35,006 nt of DNA from Mycolicibacterium houstonense. GTDB taxonomy: Bacteria > Actinomycetota > Actinomycetes > Mycobacteriales > Mycobacteriaceae. The notes under the pieces were generated by a model. It was given only the letters and a program-made list of their open reading frames with translations. It had not been told where the DNA came from and searched no databases. Below are positions 1 to 7,763 of this stretch, piece by piece. The translations under genes were made by a program, and so were the position numbers. The stretch covers positions 2,100,607-2,135,612 of the forward strand of contig NZ_LT546207.1 of assembly GCF_900078665.2 (NCBI RefSeq), read 5' to 3'. The stretch's first letter is position 1, and each line of letters starts with the position of its first letter.

Positions 1-740
1 AGATTGGTATAACAGACAGCCATCACCCGGGCCCCGGACATCGCGTAGTCGACCGCGCCGCTGACCGCCGACACCGGATCGCGCATCACCTTCGTGGCCG
101 CGCGCGCCGCGGAACCCAGTGCGCCGAGCACGCCGCCGGCGATCGAGCCCGGCAACCGGTTGATGCCCTCGCGCATCAGGTCGTTCGGCGACAGGTCCTG
201 CGGAATGGGCACCGGGGGTGTCGGACCGGGCTCCGGATCGCGTTCCAGGTCATAGATGCTGGCGAACATCTCCACCAGCCCGACGCCGTCGGTCACCGCG
301 TGGCTCAGATGCAGGATCGTGGCGGCCTTGCCCTCAGCAAGACCTTCGATCAGCGTCGCACTCCACAGCGGGCGTGAGATGTCCAGTGGCGACTGCAGCG
401 CCACCTCGGCCAGGTCGAAAACCTGACGAAGGGTGCCGGGCTCCGGCACCCGGATCCGTCGCACGTGATAGTCGAGGTTGAAATCCGGGTCGACGACCCA
501 CCGCGGCGCGGCGGTGGGCAGGGTCGGCATCACCACCTTCTGCCTCAGGCGAAGAACCTTGCGCGACGCGTTCTCCATCTTGGTGCGGAACCGGTCCCAG
601 TCGGGTGCGGTGTCGAGGATCTCGACGCCCATGATCCCGGACCGGGTGCGCGGGTTTGCCTCCCCGCGATGCAGCAGCTGATCGACTGCGCTCAGCTCTT
701 CCGGCAGTCCGGCCGCATCCAACTCCGGCACGTCGCTCAT
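1..740 (-). CDS. WS/DGAT family O-acyltransferase, 5' part (gene runs off the window start)
   Basis: The translation from the ATG at 740 starts MSDVPELDAAG and continues in frame to base 1, so about 246 N-terminal residues of a family of roughly 460 are present. Wax ester synthase/diacylglycerol acyltransferases join acyl-CoA to diacylglycerol or fatty alcohols and make storage triacylglycerol in mycobacteria. Recognisable features are an N-terminal segment typical of the family (LSAVDQLLHRGE), a DYHVRR stretch, and the active-site region LSHAVTDGVG. The usual motif is HHxxxDG; here the first His is Ser, while the second His (the presumed general base) and the Asp-Gly are kept. The 3' half is outside the window, so integrity cannot be judged. 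The 109 bases separating it from the nuclease gene upstream on the same strand show no clear promoter. Confidence 0.85.
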   Translation of the reverse strand, partial: MSDVPELDAAGLPEELSAVDQLLHRGEANPRTRSGIMGVEILDTAPDWDRFRTKMENASRKVLRLRQKVVMPTLPTAAPRWVVDPDFNLDYHVRRIRVPEPGTLRQVFDLAEVALQSPLDISRPLWSATLIEGLAEGKAATILHLSHAVTDGVGLVEMFASIYDLERDPEPGPTPPVPIPQDLSPNDLMREGINRLPGSIAGGVLGALGSAARAATKVMRDPVSAVSGAVDYAMSGARVMAVCYTN

Positions 741-849
741 AGCGTGGTCCCTCTCCCCTCCCCTGGCCACCAAGTGCAGCGTCCACGCTAGTCCGCCACC
801 GGCCCCGCGGGAGGGCTTTGCCGGGCGTCCGTCGCGCGTCACCGCCCCT

Positions 850-1305
850 TCACGCCGAGGTACGGGTTTTGTCGATCGGCGAGAGATGTTTGTCCGGAAG
901 GTCGCGAAACGAGGCGGCCATCAAAATCCGTTTCTGCTGACCGTTCTTGGTCAGCGTGATCCGGAGATTGACGGAGACGCCGTGATCGATGGGCCGGATG
1001 TAGTAGCACTCGTCAGTGTCCGGGCAGTAGATGCAGATGACGTCGATCGCGTCTTTGTCGATGGGCGTGCTGTGCGCGCCACGAGGATCGGCCCAGGTGG
1101 ACCGGAAGTTGAGTCTGACCGCTCCCGCTCGTGCCGACCGGTACTTCACCTGAATGCGGTGGAACGTGCCCGCCGCGTACGCCACAAGGTCGAACGGCGC
1201 ATGCTCGGTCGCGGGGAATAGCACGTAAAAACCTTTGCCAACCAGGTCGGCATGCGCTTTGGCGACGCCGAGGTCGCCTTTGTCTTTGGTGTGATGTCGA
1301 CCCAC
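850..1305 (-). CDS. PD-(D/E)XK nuclease of the group I intron-associated homing endonuclease type
   Basis: A 151-residue protein when started at the GTG at 1305 (VGRHHTKDKGDL). The reading frame stays open upstream, but that extension runs antisense through the tRNA-Arg gene (the familiar artefact peptide MAPPTGFEPATYRVETG), so I reject the longer start. Catalytic residues can be placed on the PD-(D/E)XK pattern: E34, D39 (EHAPFDLVAY) and Q52-V-K54 (HRIQVKYR). This spacing resembles the I-Ssp6803I-like family (Pfam PD-(D/E)XK endonuclease, group I intron-associated), which are small single-domain DNA-cutting enzymes. No intron is visible: the neighbouring tRNA gene is intact. The protein may be a free-standing relative with a housekeeping or defence-like role; the function is unknown. 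Family assignment is from memory of motifs and is fairly secure; the start is moderately secure. Confidence 0.7.
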   Translation of the reverse strand: MGRHHTKDKGDLGVAKAHADLVGKGFYVLFPATEHAPFDLVAYAAGTFHRIQVKYRSARAGAVRLNFRSTWADPRGAHSTPIDKDAIDVICIYCPDTDECYYIRPIDHGVSVNLRITLTKNGQQKRILMAASFRDLPDKHLSPIDKTRTSA

Positions 1306-1405
1306 TGAGTCGCTGGTTCCATCGGTTGCGGTTCGAGCAGCCCACGTGGTACATATCCGTTTCGGTAGCGACACCCACGCGGTGTAAATTGTGGTGGTCC
1401 GCCTT

Positions 1406-1481
1406 GCCCCCGTGGCGCAACGGATAGCGCATCCGGTTTCTACCCGGTAGGTTGCAGGTTCGAATCCTGTCGGGGGTGCCA
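1406..1481 (+). tRNA. tRNA-Arg, anticodon UCU
   Basis: A 76-base cloverleaf can be folded by eye, with CCA encoded. Acceptor GCCCCCG (1406-1412) pairs with CGGGGGT (1471-1477), including a terminal G-U. D stem GCGC/GCGC, T stem GCAGG/CCTGT and T loop TTCGAAT are canonical. The anticodon loop TTTCTAC (1437-1443) puts TCT at 1439-1441, so it reads AGA (and possibly AGG) codons. The anticodon stem is CCGG/CCGG with an unpaired T27-T43 at its top, which is unusual. Discriminator base is G. Confidence 0.95.
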
Positions 1482-1849
1482 TGTCTCGTTCGTTTGACGT
1501 GTGCTTCTCGTTCTTGAGCGCACGGTACCCCGCACATCCGACAACTCCATGTCGGTCGAGTGCTCGCTCAATAAACAAAGGTGAGCCTGAATCTCACGCA
1601 GCTCGGCGTGCCCGTTCAGCGAAAGCATCAAGCGCATTTGGTTCACTTCAGTTGACAAGCGGACTTCCGCGTTGCCGCTCACTCGGCGTATGTCACCGAG
1701 AACCGCTCTCCGTCTGTGTGACGTCGGCTGATTGTTGACACCCGTGTCGGTTGATCCTTGACGCGGCGCGAAGCCCAATCTCCACCAGCGAAAGATTGAC
1801 GTGCATTAGGGTCCTGTTTGTCCTGGTAAGCCGACAGTTCGGAGCTGAC
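1482..1849. other. Intergenic stretch between tRNA-Arg and the stress-protein gene
   Basis: This 368-base stretch holds no convincing gene; the open frames crossing it are short and partly antisense to the tRNA. It is slightly less GC-rich than the surroundings. A weak hairpin GTGAG/CTCAC lies near 1580-1597 and could end the tRNA transcript. Several TTGAC(A/G) hexamers (near 1650, 1736, 1757 and 1797) could be -35 elements for the downstream gene, but none has a good -10 partner. I do not see a DosR-type palindrome. Confidence 0.4.
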
Positions 1850-2338
1850 ATGAGCACGTATCGGACGGTAGTTGTCGGGACCGACGGCTCGGATTCGTCA
1901 TTGCGAGCGGTCGATCGCGCCGCCAAGATCGCCGCGCAGGAGAATGCGAAGCTGATCATCGCGAGCGCCTACCAGCCGGTGGTGGAGAAGGGTGGCTGGT
2001 CGAGGCCTCCGTCGCCCGATCACGTCAGCGACACCCGCGCGGCCGACAGTCTCAAGAGCGAGGGCTACCGGATGCACGGGGCCGCCTACGTCTACGAGAT
2101 CCTCCAGGTGGCCCGTGACCGCGCGAGGGCCGCGGGCGCGACGGACATTCACGAGCGGGCACTCGAGGGTGCACCGGTCGATGCACTCGTGCAGCTGGCA
2201 ACCGACGCCAAGGCAGATCTGATCGTGGTCGGTGACATCGGTCTGGACTCTGTGGCCGGGCGTCTGCTGGGTTCGGTGCCTGCCACCATCGCCCGGCGGG
2301 TCCGGATCGACATCCTCATCGTCCACACCGCCGATTAG
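1850..2338 (+). CDS. Universal stress protein (UspA family)
   Basis: A 162-residue single-domain Usp starting at the ATG at 1850 (MSTYRTVVVGTDGS), preceded by GGAG at 1841-1844. The N-terminal VVVGTDGSDSSLRAVDRAAKIA and the C-terminal G-x2-G-x9-G-S signature (VVGDIGLDSVAGRLLGS) indicate an ATP-binding Usp of the alpha/beta fold. Such proteins bind ATP or cAMP and modulate stress and dormancy physiology; the specific role here is unknown. The frame is open further upstream to 1751, but the ribosome-binding site and family alignment favour 1850. Its stop codon (2336-2338) overlaps that of the convergent hydrolase gene. Confidence 0.9.
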   Translation: MSTYRTVVVGTDGSDSSLRAVDRAAKIAAQENAKLIIASAYQPVVEKGGWSRPPSPDHVSDTRAADSLKSEGYRMHGAAYVYEILQVARDRARAAGATDIHERALEGAPVDALVQLATDAKADLIVVGDIGLDSVAGRLLGSVPATIARRVRIDILIVHTAD

Positions 2339-3168
2339 ATCGGCACCCACGTCCGTGCACCGCCGTCGGAGATGACGGCGCCTGCCGCCGGCGCCGCGAA
2401 ATGCGTGCCGAACAGGACGGCCCGTTCGTCGACGACGCGTCGCAGCAGCCGTTCACGGGTGGCTGCAGCCGCCGCCGGATCCTCATCGGGAAGCGCCTGC
2501 GCGTCCGGGTGTGTGATCTGGATCGGATGATGGATGACATCGCCACCGATCACCGCGGTCTCGCCGGCGGATTCGAGCCACACCGCGGTGTGCCCCGGCG
2601 TGTGGCCGGGCGTGGCGATCAACCGGATCTCGTCGGTGATGGCGTGGTCCATCTCGGTCAGCCGCAGAACGTCATGTGCGGCAAGCGGTTCGACGGTCTC
2701 GGCGGCGGCCCGGTTGGGCGCCGAGGACTGCCGCCACGCGGCGTACTCGTCGGCGGTCAGCAGATAAGTCGCGTTGGGATAGGTGGGAACCCACGATCCG
2801 TCGCGGCGGGTGGTGTTGCGCCCGGCATGGTCGAGGTGAAGGTGGGTGCAGACGACGGTGGTCACGTCCGCGGCGGTGAATCCGGCCGCCGCCAAGGACC
2901 GTCGGAACTGATCGGGGTCCATCGGGATCTGGTACGGCAGGTCATGGCCTTCTCCGAAACAGCAGTCGACCACCACGAGTTGGTCACCGCATTCGATGAG
3001 AAAGGACTGGATGGCCACCAGCAGATTGCCTGCCTCGTCGACGTAGTGCGGGCGCAGCCACTGCGGCAACTCGGCAGGCAAACCGCGGAACAACCGGTCC
3101 GGCCTGGTCGGCACCAGCGTCTCCAGGACGGCGTGAACGGTCAGCGCGCCGATGGTCCACTTCTGCAT
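2335..3168 (-). CDS. Metallo-beta-lactamase-fold hydrolase
   Basis: A 277-residue protein starting at ATG 3168 with GGTGAG just upstream. The zinc-binding signature HLHLDHAG (HxHxDH) is followed by TPGHTPGHTAVW and GGDVIHHP, giving the ligand set of class B-like hydrolases similar to AHL lactonases and other MBL-fold esterases. There is no signal peptide, so it should be cytoplasmic. The substrate is not predictable. It is transcribed divergently from the GntR regulator across 73 bases that carry the CAAATCATTTG palindrome, so it is probably in the same regulon as the ligase operon and may hydrolyse an ester, lactone or thioester intermediate of that pathway (inference). Confidence 0.85.
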   Translation of the reverse strand: MQKWTIGALTVHAVLETLVPTRPDRLFRGLPAELPQWLRPHYVDEAGNLLVAIQSFLIECGDQLVVVDCCFGEGHDLPYQIPMDPDQFRRSLAAAGFTAADVTTVVCTHLHLDHAGRNTTRRDGSWVPTYPNATYLLTADEYAAWRQSSAPNRAAAETVEPLAAHDVLRLTEMDHAITDEIRLIATPGHTPGHTAVWLESAGETAVIGGDVIHHPIQITHPDAQALPDEDPAAAAATRERLLRRVVDERAVLFGTHFAAPAAGAVISDGGARTWVPI

Positions 3169-3184
3169 GGCTCACCGTATGAGA

Positions 3185-3195
3185 CAAATCATTTG
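3185..3195. promoter_or_regulatory. Putative GntR operator, perfect CAAAT-C-ATTTG palindrome
   Basis: The 11-base sequence is a perfect inverted repeat with a one-base centre, placed in the 73-base gap between the divergent hydrolase and gntR genes. A near-identical copy occurs at 4069-4079 in front of the ligase gene. Size and symmetry fit a winged-helix GntR dimer site. Assignment to this regulator is inference. Confidence 0.6.
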
Positions 3196-3241
3196 GATAC
3201 AAGCATCCCGCGCGGCGGCGGCAATCTGGCACACTCGATGC

Positions 3242-4024
3242 GTGGCACAGCCCAGCGTCCGGTTCCAGCGACTTGCCGAGCAGGTTGCCGACCAGTTGCG
3301 GCACCGGATCCTGACCGGGGAGCTGGCCGATGGCACGATCTTGCCCAAGGAGGACGAACTCCTCGCCGAGTACCCGGTCAGCAAGCCGTCGCTGCGGGAG
3401 GCGATGCGCATCCTCGAGGCCGAAGGGCTGCTGACGGTGCGCCGCGGCAAGTTGGGCGGCTCGGTGGTGCACCGACCGGACTCGGCAAACCTTGCCTACA
3501 CCATGGGACTGGTTCTGGGCGCCGGCCGGGTCGGGCTCGCCGATGTGGGCACCGCCCTGCTGCAGGTCGAGCCGGCATGCGCGGCGCTCTGCGCCCAGCG
3601 ACCGGATCGCAAGCGCACCGTGGTGCCGATTCTCCGTAAATTGCACCAGGAGTCGGTCGATGCCGTCTCCGATCTGCTTGCCGCCACCTCGGCCAGCCGG
3701 CGGTACCACGAGGCGCTGGTGCGTCACTGCGGGAACGAGACGATGATCATCCTCGCGGGCGCCCTTGAGGCGCTGTGGTCGGCCCACGAGCAAAACTGGT
3801 CGGTGCAGGTGACGGACCACTCCACCGTGCCGGTCGAGGAACGCCGGGCCGTGCTCGAAGACCACCGGCAGGTGATCGACGCGATCGACGTCGGGGACGC
3901 GCAACGGGCCCGCGATCTGGCGGCGGCGCACCTGGTCAATGCCCAGCAGTACCCGGGCGTGGACGGGACGGTGGATCCGGCGCTGGTACGCGCCTGGGCC
4001 CAGTCGTCGCCTCGACGTCCGTGA
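3242..4024 (+). CDS. FadR-subfamily GntR transcriptional regulator
   Basis: Starting at the GTG at 3242 the product is 260 residues (MAQPSVRFQRLAEQVADQLRH). An N-terminal winged helix covers about residues 5-75, with the typical ILTGELADGTILPKEDELLAEYPVSKPSLREAMRILEAEGLLTVRRG pattern in which an activator such as a CoA ester or organic acid is sensed by the C-terminal domain. The C-terminal helical FCD-type domain runs to about residue 240. The open frame extends upstream to 3152, but the GTG aligns with the family and lies clear of the palindrome. Sandwiched between the hydrolase and the ligase operon, it most likely represses both through the two CAAAT-type sites. Confidence 0.88.
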   Translation: MAQPSVRFQRLAEQVADQLRHRILTGELADGTILPKEDELLAEYPVSKPSLREAMRILEAEGLLTVRRGKLGGSVVHRPDSANLAYTMGLVLGAGRVGLADVGTALLQVEPACAALCAQRPDRKRTVVPILRKLHQESVDAVSDLLAATSASRRYHEALVRHCGNETMIILAGALEALWSAHEQNWSVQVTDHSTVPVEERRAVLEDHRQVIDAIDVGDAQRARDLAAAHLVNAQQYPGVDGTVDPALVRAWAQSSPRRP

Positions 4025-4048
4025 CATCGCGGGGACATCCGTCGACCG

Positions 4049-4076
4049 TTGACACCGGTCCTTATTTTCATATGAT
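4049..4076 (+). promoter_or_regulatory. SigA-type promoter for the ligase operon, apparently leaderless
   Basis: TTGACA at 4049-4054 and TATGAT at 4071-4076 are separated by 16 bases. Only six bases separate the -10 box from the ATG at 4083, and no Shine-Dalgarno sequence is present, so the transcript probably starts at the A of the start codon. The match to consensus is unusually good for a mycobacterium. Confidence 0.72.
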
Positions 4077-4079
4077 TTG
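4069..4079. promoter_or_regulatory. Second copy of the putative GntR operator, over the -10 box
   Basis: CATATGATTTG here reads CAAATCATATG on the minus strand, one base away from the perfect palindrome at 3185-3195. It covers the whole -10 hexamer, so bound repressor would block RNA polymerase. Recurrence of an 11-mer with one difference at the two relevant promoters is the main evidence. Confidence 0.6.
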
Positions 4080-4082
4080 GTC

Positions 4083-5696
4083 ATGAAGGCTGGCGCCGCC
4101 GCCCATGCTGCCGACGCAGCCCGCTACCGCTCGGCGGGATGGTGGTCGGACCGCACCCTGTCGCAGACCGTGCGCGAACACGCCGTCGCCCGCCCGGACA
4201 AACCGGCCTACGTCGATCACCCCGCCGGAGTTCTGACCTGGCGCGAATTCGACCGTTTTGCAACGGTTCTCGCCGCTCAGCTCGCAGGCCTTGGCGTCGC
4301 CCGCGGTGACCACATCGCGGTGTGGCACGGAGACACCGCGGCCATCCACGCGCTGTTCATCGCGATCGAACGCTGCGGCGCGGTCGTGGTCGGCATCGGT
4401 GCCCGCGCCGGGACCCGCGAGGCCGCCCAGATCCTTCGCGCCACCCGACCGCGCCTGCTGATCAGCGACCCGGCGCGCCAACAGCTCGCACGGTCCGCCG
4501 CGGCCGACGTGGCACCCGAGATCAGCACACTGACCCTGAACGGTTCGGCCCTCGGCGCCGACACGCCACGGCGCGCGCCGGACGATGCCGCCCCGGTCGG
4601 ACCGGACGACGTGTTCCTGATCAACTCCACCTCGGGGACCACCGGCCTGCCGAAATGCGTTGTCCACACGCAGAACCGGTGGCACTACTTTCATCAGAAG
4701 GCGGTCGCCAACGGCGCACTTACATCAGATGACGTCCTGCTGCCCGTCATTCCGGCTCCTTTCGGCTTCGGTATCTGGACCGCTCACACCACACCGATCT
4801 ACCTGGGTGCCACCACTGTTCTTCTCGAACGGTTCGATGCCAAGGCAGCATGTGAGGCGATCGCGCACCATCGGGTCAGCGTGCTGTGCTGTGTCAGTAC
4901 CCAATTGATGATGATCATGGCCGATCCAGCGTCCCGCGAGAACGACCTGAGCTCGCTACGCGTGGTCTTCACCGGTGGCGAGGCGCTGCCCTACCAACGG
5001 GCGGCGGACTTCGAGGATCTCACCGGCGCCACGATCCTGCAGTTCTACGGCTCGAACGAAACGGGTCTGCTGAGCGGGACGACATTGGAAGATTCCCGCG
5101 ACCGCAGGCTGCGGACCGCCGGGCGTTTGGTCCCGGAGATGGCCGTGCGCCTGTTCGACGGCGATGACGACGTGACCTCGACCGGACGCGGGCAACCGGC
5201 CTGCCGTGGACCGGCCACCAGCCTGGGCTACCTCGGCGGCGTGGACCACGACAAGCTCTACACCCCGGACGGCTGGATGCGGATGGGCGACATCTGCGAG
5301 GTCGACGCCGAGGGGTACCTGTCCGTCACCGGGCGCACCTCGGATTTCATCGTCCGGGGCGGCAAGAACATCAGCGCGGTCGAGGTCGAGGATGCCGTGA
5401 TGACGCATCCTGCGGTGGCGGTCGCGGCCGCGGTGGCGATGCCCGACCCGGTGTTCGGCGAAAAGGTCTGCATCTACGTCGAACCGGTAGCACCAGGAGC
5501 GCCGGCCAACGGACAGCCGATCGATCTGCCGATGCTCGTCGATCACCTGTTGGCCCAAGGGGTGTCAAAGGAGCTGCTGCCCGAGCGGCTCATCGTGCTC
5601 GGCGAGCTGCCCCGGTCCTCAGGCGGCAAGGTCGCCAAAGGCCAACTCCGCGAGGACATCCGGATGCGGTTGGGAGACAGTTATGAACGTCGGTGA
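4083..5696 (+). CDS. AMP-forming acyl/aryl-CoA ligase, EntE/benzoate-CoA-ligase-like
   Basis: A 537-residue adenylate-forming enzyme starting at ATG 4083 (MKAGAAAHAADAARYRSAGWW). A TTG six bases upstream is in frame but lies inside the operator. The phosphate-binding motif STSGTTGLPK is at residues 182-191, GSNETG and GWMRMGDICEVD follow, and the catalytic lysine is K516 in SSGGKVAKG. The N-terminal RYRSAGWWSDRTLSQTV resembles 2,3-dihydroxybenzoate-AMP ligases and aryl-CoA ligases rather than long-chain FadD proteins. It should activate a carboxylate to its CoA thioester as first step of a catabolic route. No NRPS carrier protein is adjacent, which favours CoA rather than carrier loading. Its last 14 bases overlap the aldolase gene, implying translational coupling. 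Confidence 0.85.
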   Translation: MKAGAAAHAADAARYRSAGWWSDRTLSQTVREHAVARPDKPAYVDHPAGVLTWREFDRFATVLAAQLAGLGVARGDHIAVWHGDTAAIHALFIAIERCGAVVVGIGARAGTREAAQILRATRPRLLISDPARQQLARSAAADVAPEISTLTLNGSALGADTPRRAPDDAAPVGPDDVFLINSTSGTTGLPKCVVHTQNRWHYFHQKAVANGALTSDDVLLPVIPAPFGFGIWTAHTTPIYLGATTVLLERFDAKAACEAIAHHRVSVLCCVSTQLMMIMADPASRENDLSSLRVVFTGGEALPYQRAADFEDLTGATILQFYGSNETGLLSGTTLEDSRDRRLRTAGRLVPEMAVRLFDGDDDVTSTGRGQPACRGPATSLGYLGGVDHDKLYTPDGWMRMGDICEVDAEGYLSVTGRTSDFIVRGGKNISAVEVEDAVMTHPAVAVAAAVAMPDPVFGEKVCIYVEPVAPGAPANGQPIDLPMLVDHLLAQGVSKELLPERLIVLGELPRSSGGKVAKGQLREDIRMRLGDSYERR

Positions 5697-6456
5697 GATG
5701 CGCCAGGGCGGGCTGAAGGTATGGGCGCCGTCGATCACGCCGCCGATCGGTGTCGACCTGACGCGAGAGCAGGCACTGGCCGTGGCGTTCCGGCACCTGG
5801 CCGCCATCGGCTTCGCCGAGAACATGGCCGGCCACATTACCTGGCAACCCGAGGGTCGTCCCGACATGTTGGTCAACCCGTGGGGGCTGTGGTGGCAGGA
5901 ACTCACCGCCTCGGACATCTGCGCCGTCGACGAGAACGCGAACGTGGTGCGCGGCCGCTGGGATGTCACCCCGGCCATCCACATTCACACCGAACTGCAC
6001 CGGTTGCGCGACGACGCCAGGGTCGTCATCCACAACCATCCCTACTACGTCAGCCTCATCGCGGCACTGGGCAAGTTACCCGACCTCGTCCACCAGACGG
6101 GCTCGCTGTTCCTCGATGACATGTGTTTCGTCGAAACCTATGACGGCGAGGTCGATTCGGCGCCACGGGCCCGCGAGCTCGCCGAGCGGATCGGCACGGC
6201 GAATCTCACCATCCTGGCCAATCACGGCGTGATCGTCACCGGCGGAACGGTGGCCGAGGCCGTGTACCGGGCCGCCTCGATCGACCGGGTGTGCAAGCTT
6301 GCCTACCAGGTCCTGCTGACCGGCCGGGAGCCGACCGCGATGAACCGCTCCGACATGTACGGGATGCGGGCCTCGCTCATCGAACGGGCCGCCGACGTGT
6401 ACTGGGCGGGTGCCGCCCGCATGACCATCAAGACCGGGCCCGACGTACTGAACTGA
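5683..6456 (+). CDS. Class II aldolase/adducin domain protein
   Basis: A 257-residue protein starting at ATG 5683 inside the end of the ligase gene. Class II aldolases and epimerases are zinc enzymes related to L-fuculose-phosphate aldolase and L-ribulose-5-phosphate epimerase. The histidine motifs HIHTELH, HNHPYYV and LANHGVIVTGG provide the expected metal ligands and the conserved NHG turn. It may perform a retro-aldol cleavage or decarboxylation of the activated substrate. Members near ring-cleavage operons often act on hydroxylated C4 to C8 acids. The exact reaction is not predictable. Gap to the next gene is 35 bases. Confidence 0.82.
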   Translation: MNVGEMRQGGLKVWAPSITPPIGVDLTREQALAVAFRHLAAIGFAENMAGHITWQPEGRPDMLVNPWGLWWQELTASDICAVDENANVVRGRWDVTPAIHIHTELHRLRDDARVVIHNHPYYVSLIAALGKLPDLVHQTGSLFLDDMCFVETYDGEVDSAPRARELAERIGTANLTILANHGVIVTGGTVAEAVYRAASIDRVCKLAYQVLLTGREPTAMNRSDMYGMRASLIERAADVYWAGAARMTIKTGPDVLN

Positions 6457-6491
6457 CCGATCATCCGGATCCACCCAAGGAGACGACGCAC

Positions 6492-7760
6492 ATGAAGTCC
6501 ATCGACGAGCTTGCCGCGAATCTCGACTTCACCACCGCGCAAAAGGGGTCCGAGCGCACGGTCACGTTCCTGCCAGAACCCGAACGGGCCGAACGTCTTT
6601 ACACGGTCATATCGGTCGACGACCACATCGTGGAGCCGCCCGACACGTTCACCGATCGGGTACCGCGCAAGTTCGCCGACCGGGCACCGAAGGTCGTCGA
6701 CACCGAGGGCGGCGGGCAGACCTGGATGTATGACGGGCAGTCGCTGCCCAACGTCGGATTCAACGCGGTGGTCGGGCGTCCGGTGTCGGAGTACGGCTTC
6801 GAACCCGCCCGGTTCGACGAAATGCGGCGCGGCGCCTGGGACATTCACGAGCGCGTGAAGGACATGGATCTCAACGGTGTGTACGCCTCGCTCAACTTCC
6901 CGTCGTTCCTACCCGGATTCGCCGGCCAGCGGCTGCAACAGGTGACCAAGGACCGGGATCTGGCCATGGCGGCGGTACGCGCCTGGAACGACTGGCATCT
7001 GGAGGCGTGGGCCGGGGCCTACCCCGACCGGATCATCCCGTGCCAGCTGCCCTGGCTGCTCGACCCGGAGGTCGGGGCTCAGATGATCTACGAGAACGCC
7101 GAACGCGGTTTCCACGCGGTGACCTTCAGCGAGAATCCCGCCATGCTCGGCCTGCCGACCATCCACTCGGGGCACTGGGAGCCGATGATGGCGGCGTGCG
7201 CCGAAACCGGCACGGTGGTCAACCTGCACATCGGCTCCTCCGGGTCGGCGCCGTCGACCACCGACGACGCGCCGCCGGACGTGCAGGGGGTGTTGTTCTT
7301 CGCCTATGCCATCACCGCAGCGGTCGACTGGCTCTATTCCGGTCTGCCCAGCCGGTACCCGGATCTGAAGATCTGCCTGTCCGAGGGCGGAATCGGTTGG
7401 GTGGCAGGGTTGCTCGACCGACTCGACCACATGCTCAGCTACCACCAGATGTACGGAACCTGGAAGGCACTGGGCGAGACGCTCTCCCCCGCCGAGGTGT
7501 TCACCAGGAATTTCTGGTTCTGCGCGGTGGAGGATCAGTCCTCGTTCGTCCAGCACGAGCGGATCGGCACCGGCAACATCCTGCTCGAGGCCGACTACCC
7601 CCACTGTGACTCGACCTGGCCGCACACCCAGCGCACGATTCACGAACAGATCCACGGTCTTCCCGCCGACGTGATTCGAAAGCTCACCTGGGAGAACGCA
7701 TCCCGGCTCTACCAACACCCAGTGCCGGCCGCGGCGCAGGCCGACCCGAACGCGTTCTGA
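6492..7760 (+). CDS. Amidohydrolase-2 family metal-dependent hydrolase or decarboxylase
   Basis: A 422-residue protein started at ATG 6492 (MKSIDELAANLDF), chosen because AAGGAGA lies at 6477-6483; the frame is open further upstream within the aldolase gene. The first metal motif is SVDDHIVEPP, giving D-x-H, followed by VNLHIGSSG, CLSEGGIGWV and LLEADYPHCDSTWPHT, which fit the PF04909-type family that includes non-oxidative aromatic acid decarboxylases (ACMSD and 2,3-dihydroxybenzoate decarboxylase types) and hydrolases. No signal peptide. In this operon it could decarboxylate or hydrolyse a ring or chain intermediate. The dehydrogenase follows after three bases. Confidence 0.85.
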   Translation: MKSIDELAANLDFTTAQKGSERTVTFLPEPERAERLYTVISVDDHIVEPPDTFTDRVPRKFADRAPKVVDTEGGGQTWMYDGQSLPNVGFNAVVGRPVSEYGFEPARFDEMRRGAWDIHERVKDMDLNGVYASLNFPSFLPGFAGQRLQQVTKDRDLAMAAVRAWNDWHLEAWAGAYPDRIIPCQLPWLLDPEVGAQMIYENAERGFHAVTFSENPAMLGLPTIHSGHWEPMMAACAETGTVVNLHIGSSGSAPSTTDDAPPDVQGVLFFAYAITAAVDWLYSGLPSRYPDLKICLSEGGIGWVAGLLDRLDHMLSYHQMYGTWKALGETLSPAEVFTRNFWFCAVEDQSSFVQHERIGTGNILLEADYPHCDSTWPHTQRTIHEQIHGLPADVIRKLTWENASRLYQHPVPAAAQADPNAF

Positions 7761-7763
7761 TCC

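Noticed and set aside
1306..1578. N-terminal extension of the nuclease gene (MAPPTGFEPATYRVETG and beyond)
   Set aside because: This is the reverse complement of the tRNA-Arg gene, a well-known artefact; the nuclease starts at GTG 1305.
1406..1850. tRNA-Arg as integration site of a mobile element
   Set aside because: No integrase gene and no second copy of the tRNA 3' end is visible in the window.
2401..3639. 412-codon plus-strand frame across the hydrolase gene
   Set aside because: Antisense to a clear MBL-fold protein, no family resemblance, and it overlaps the gntR start.
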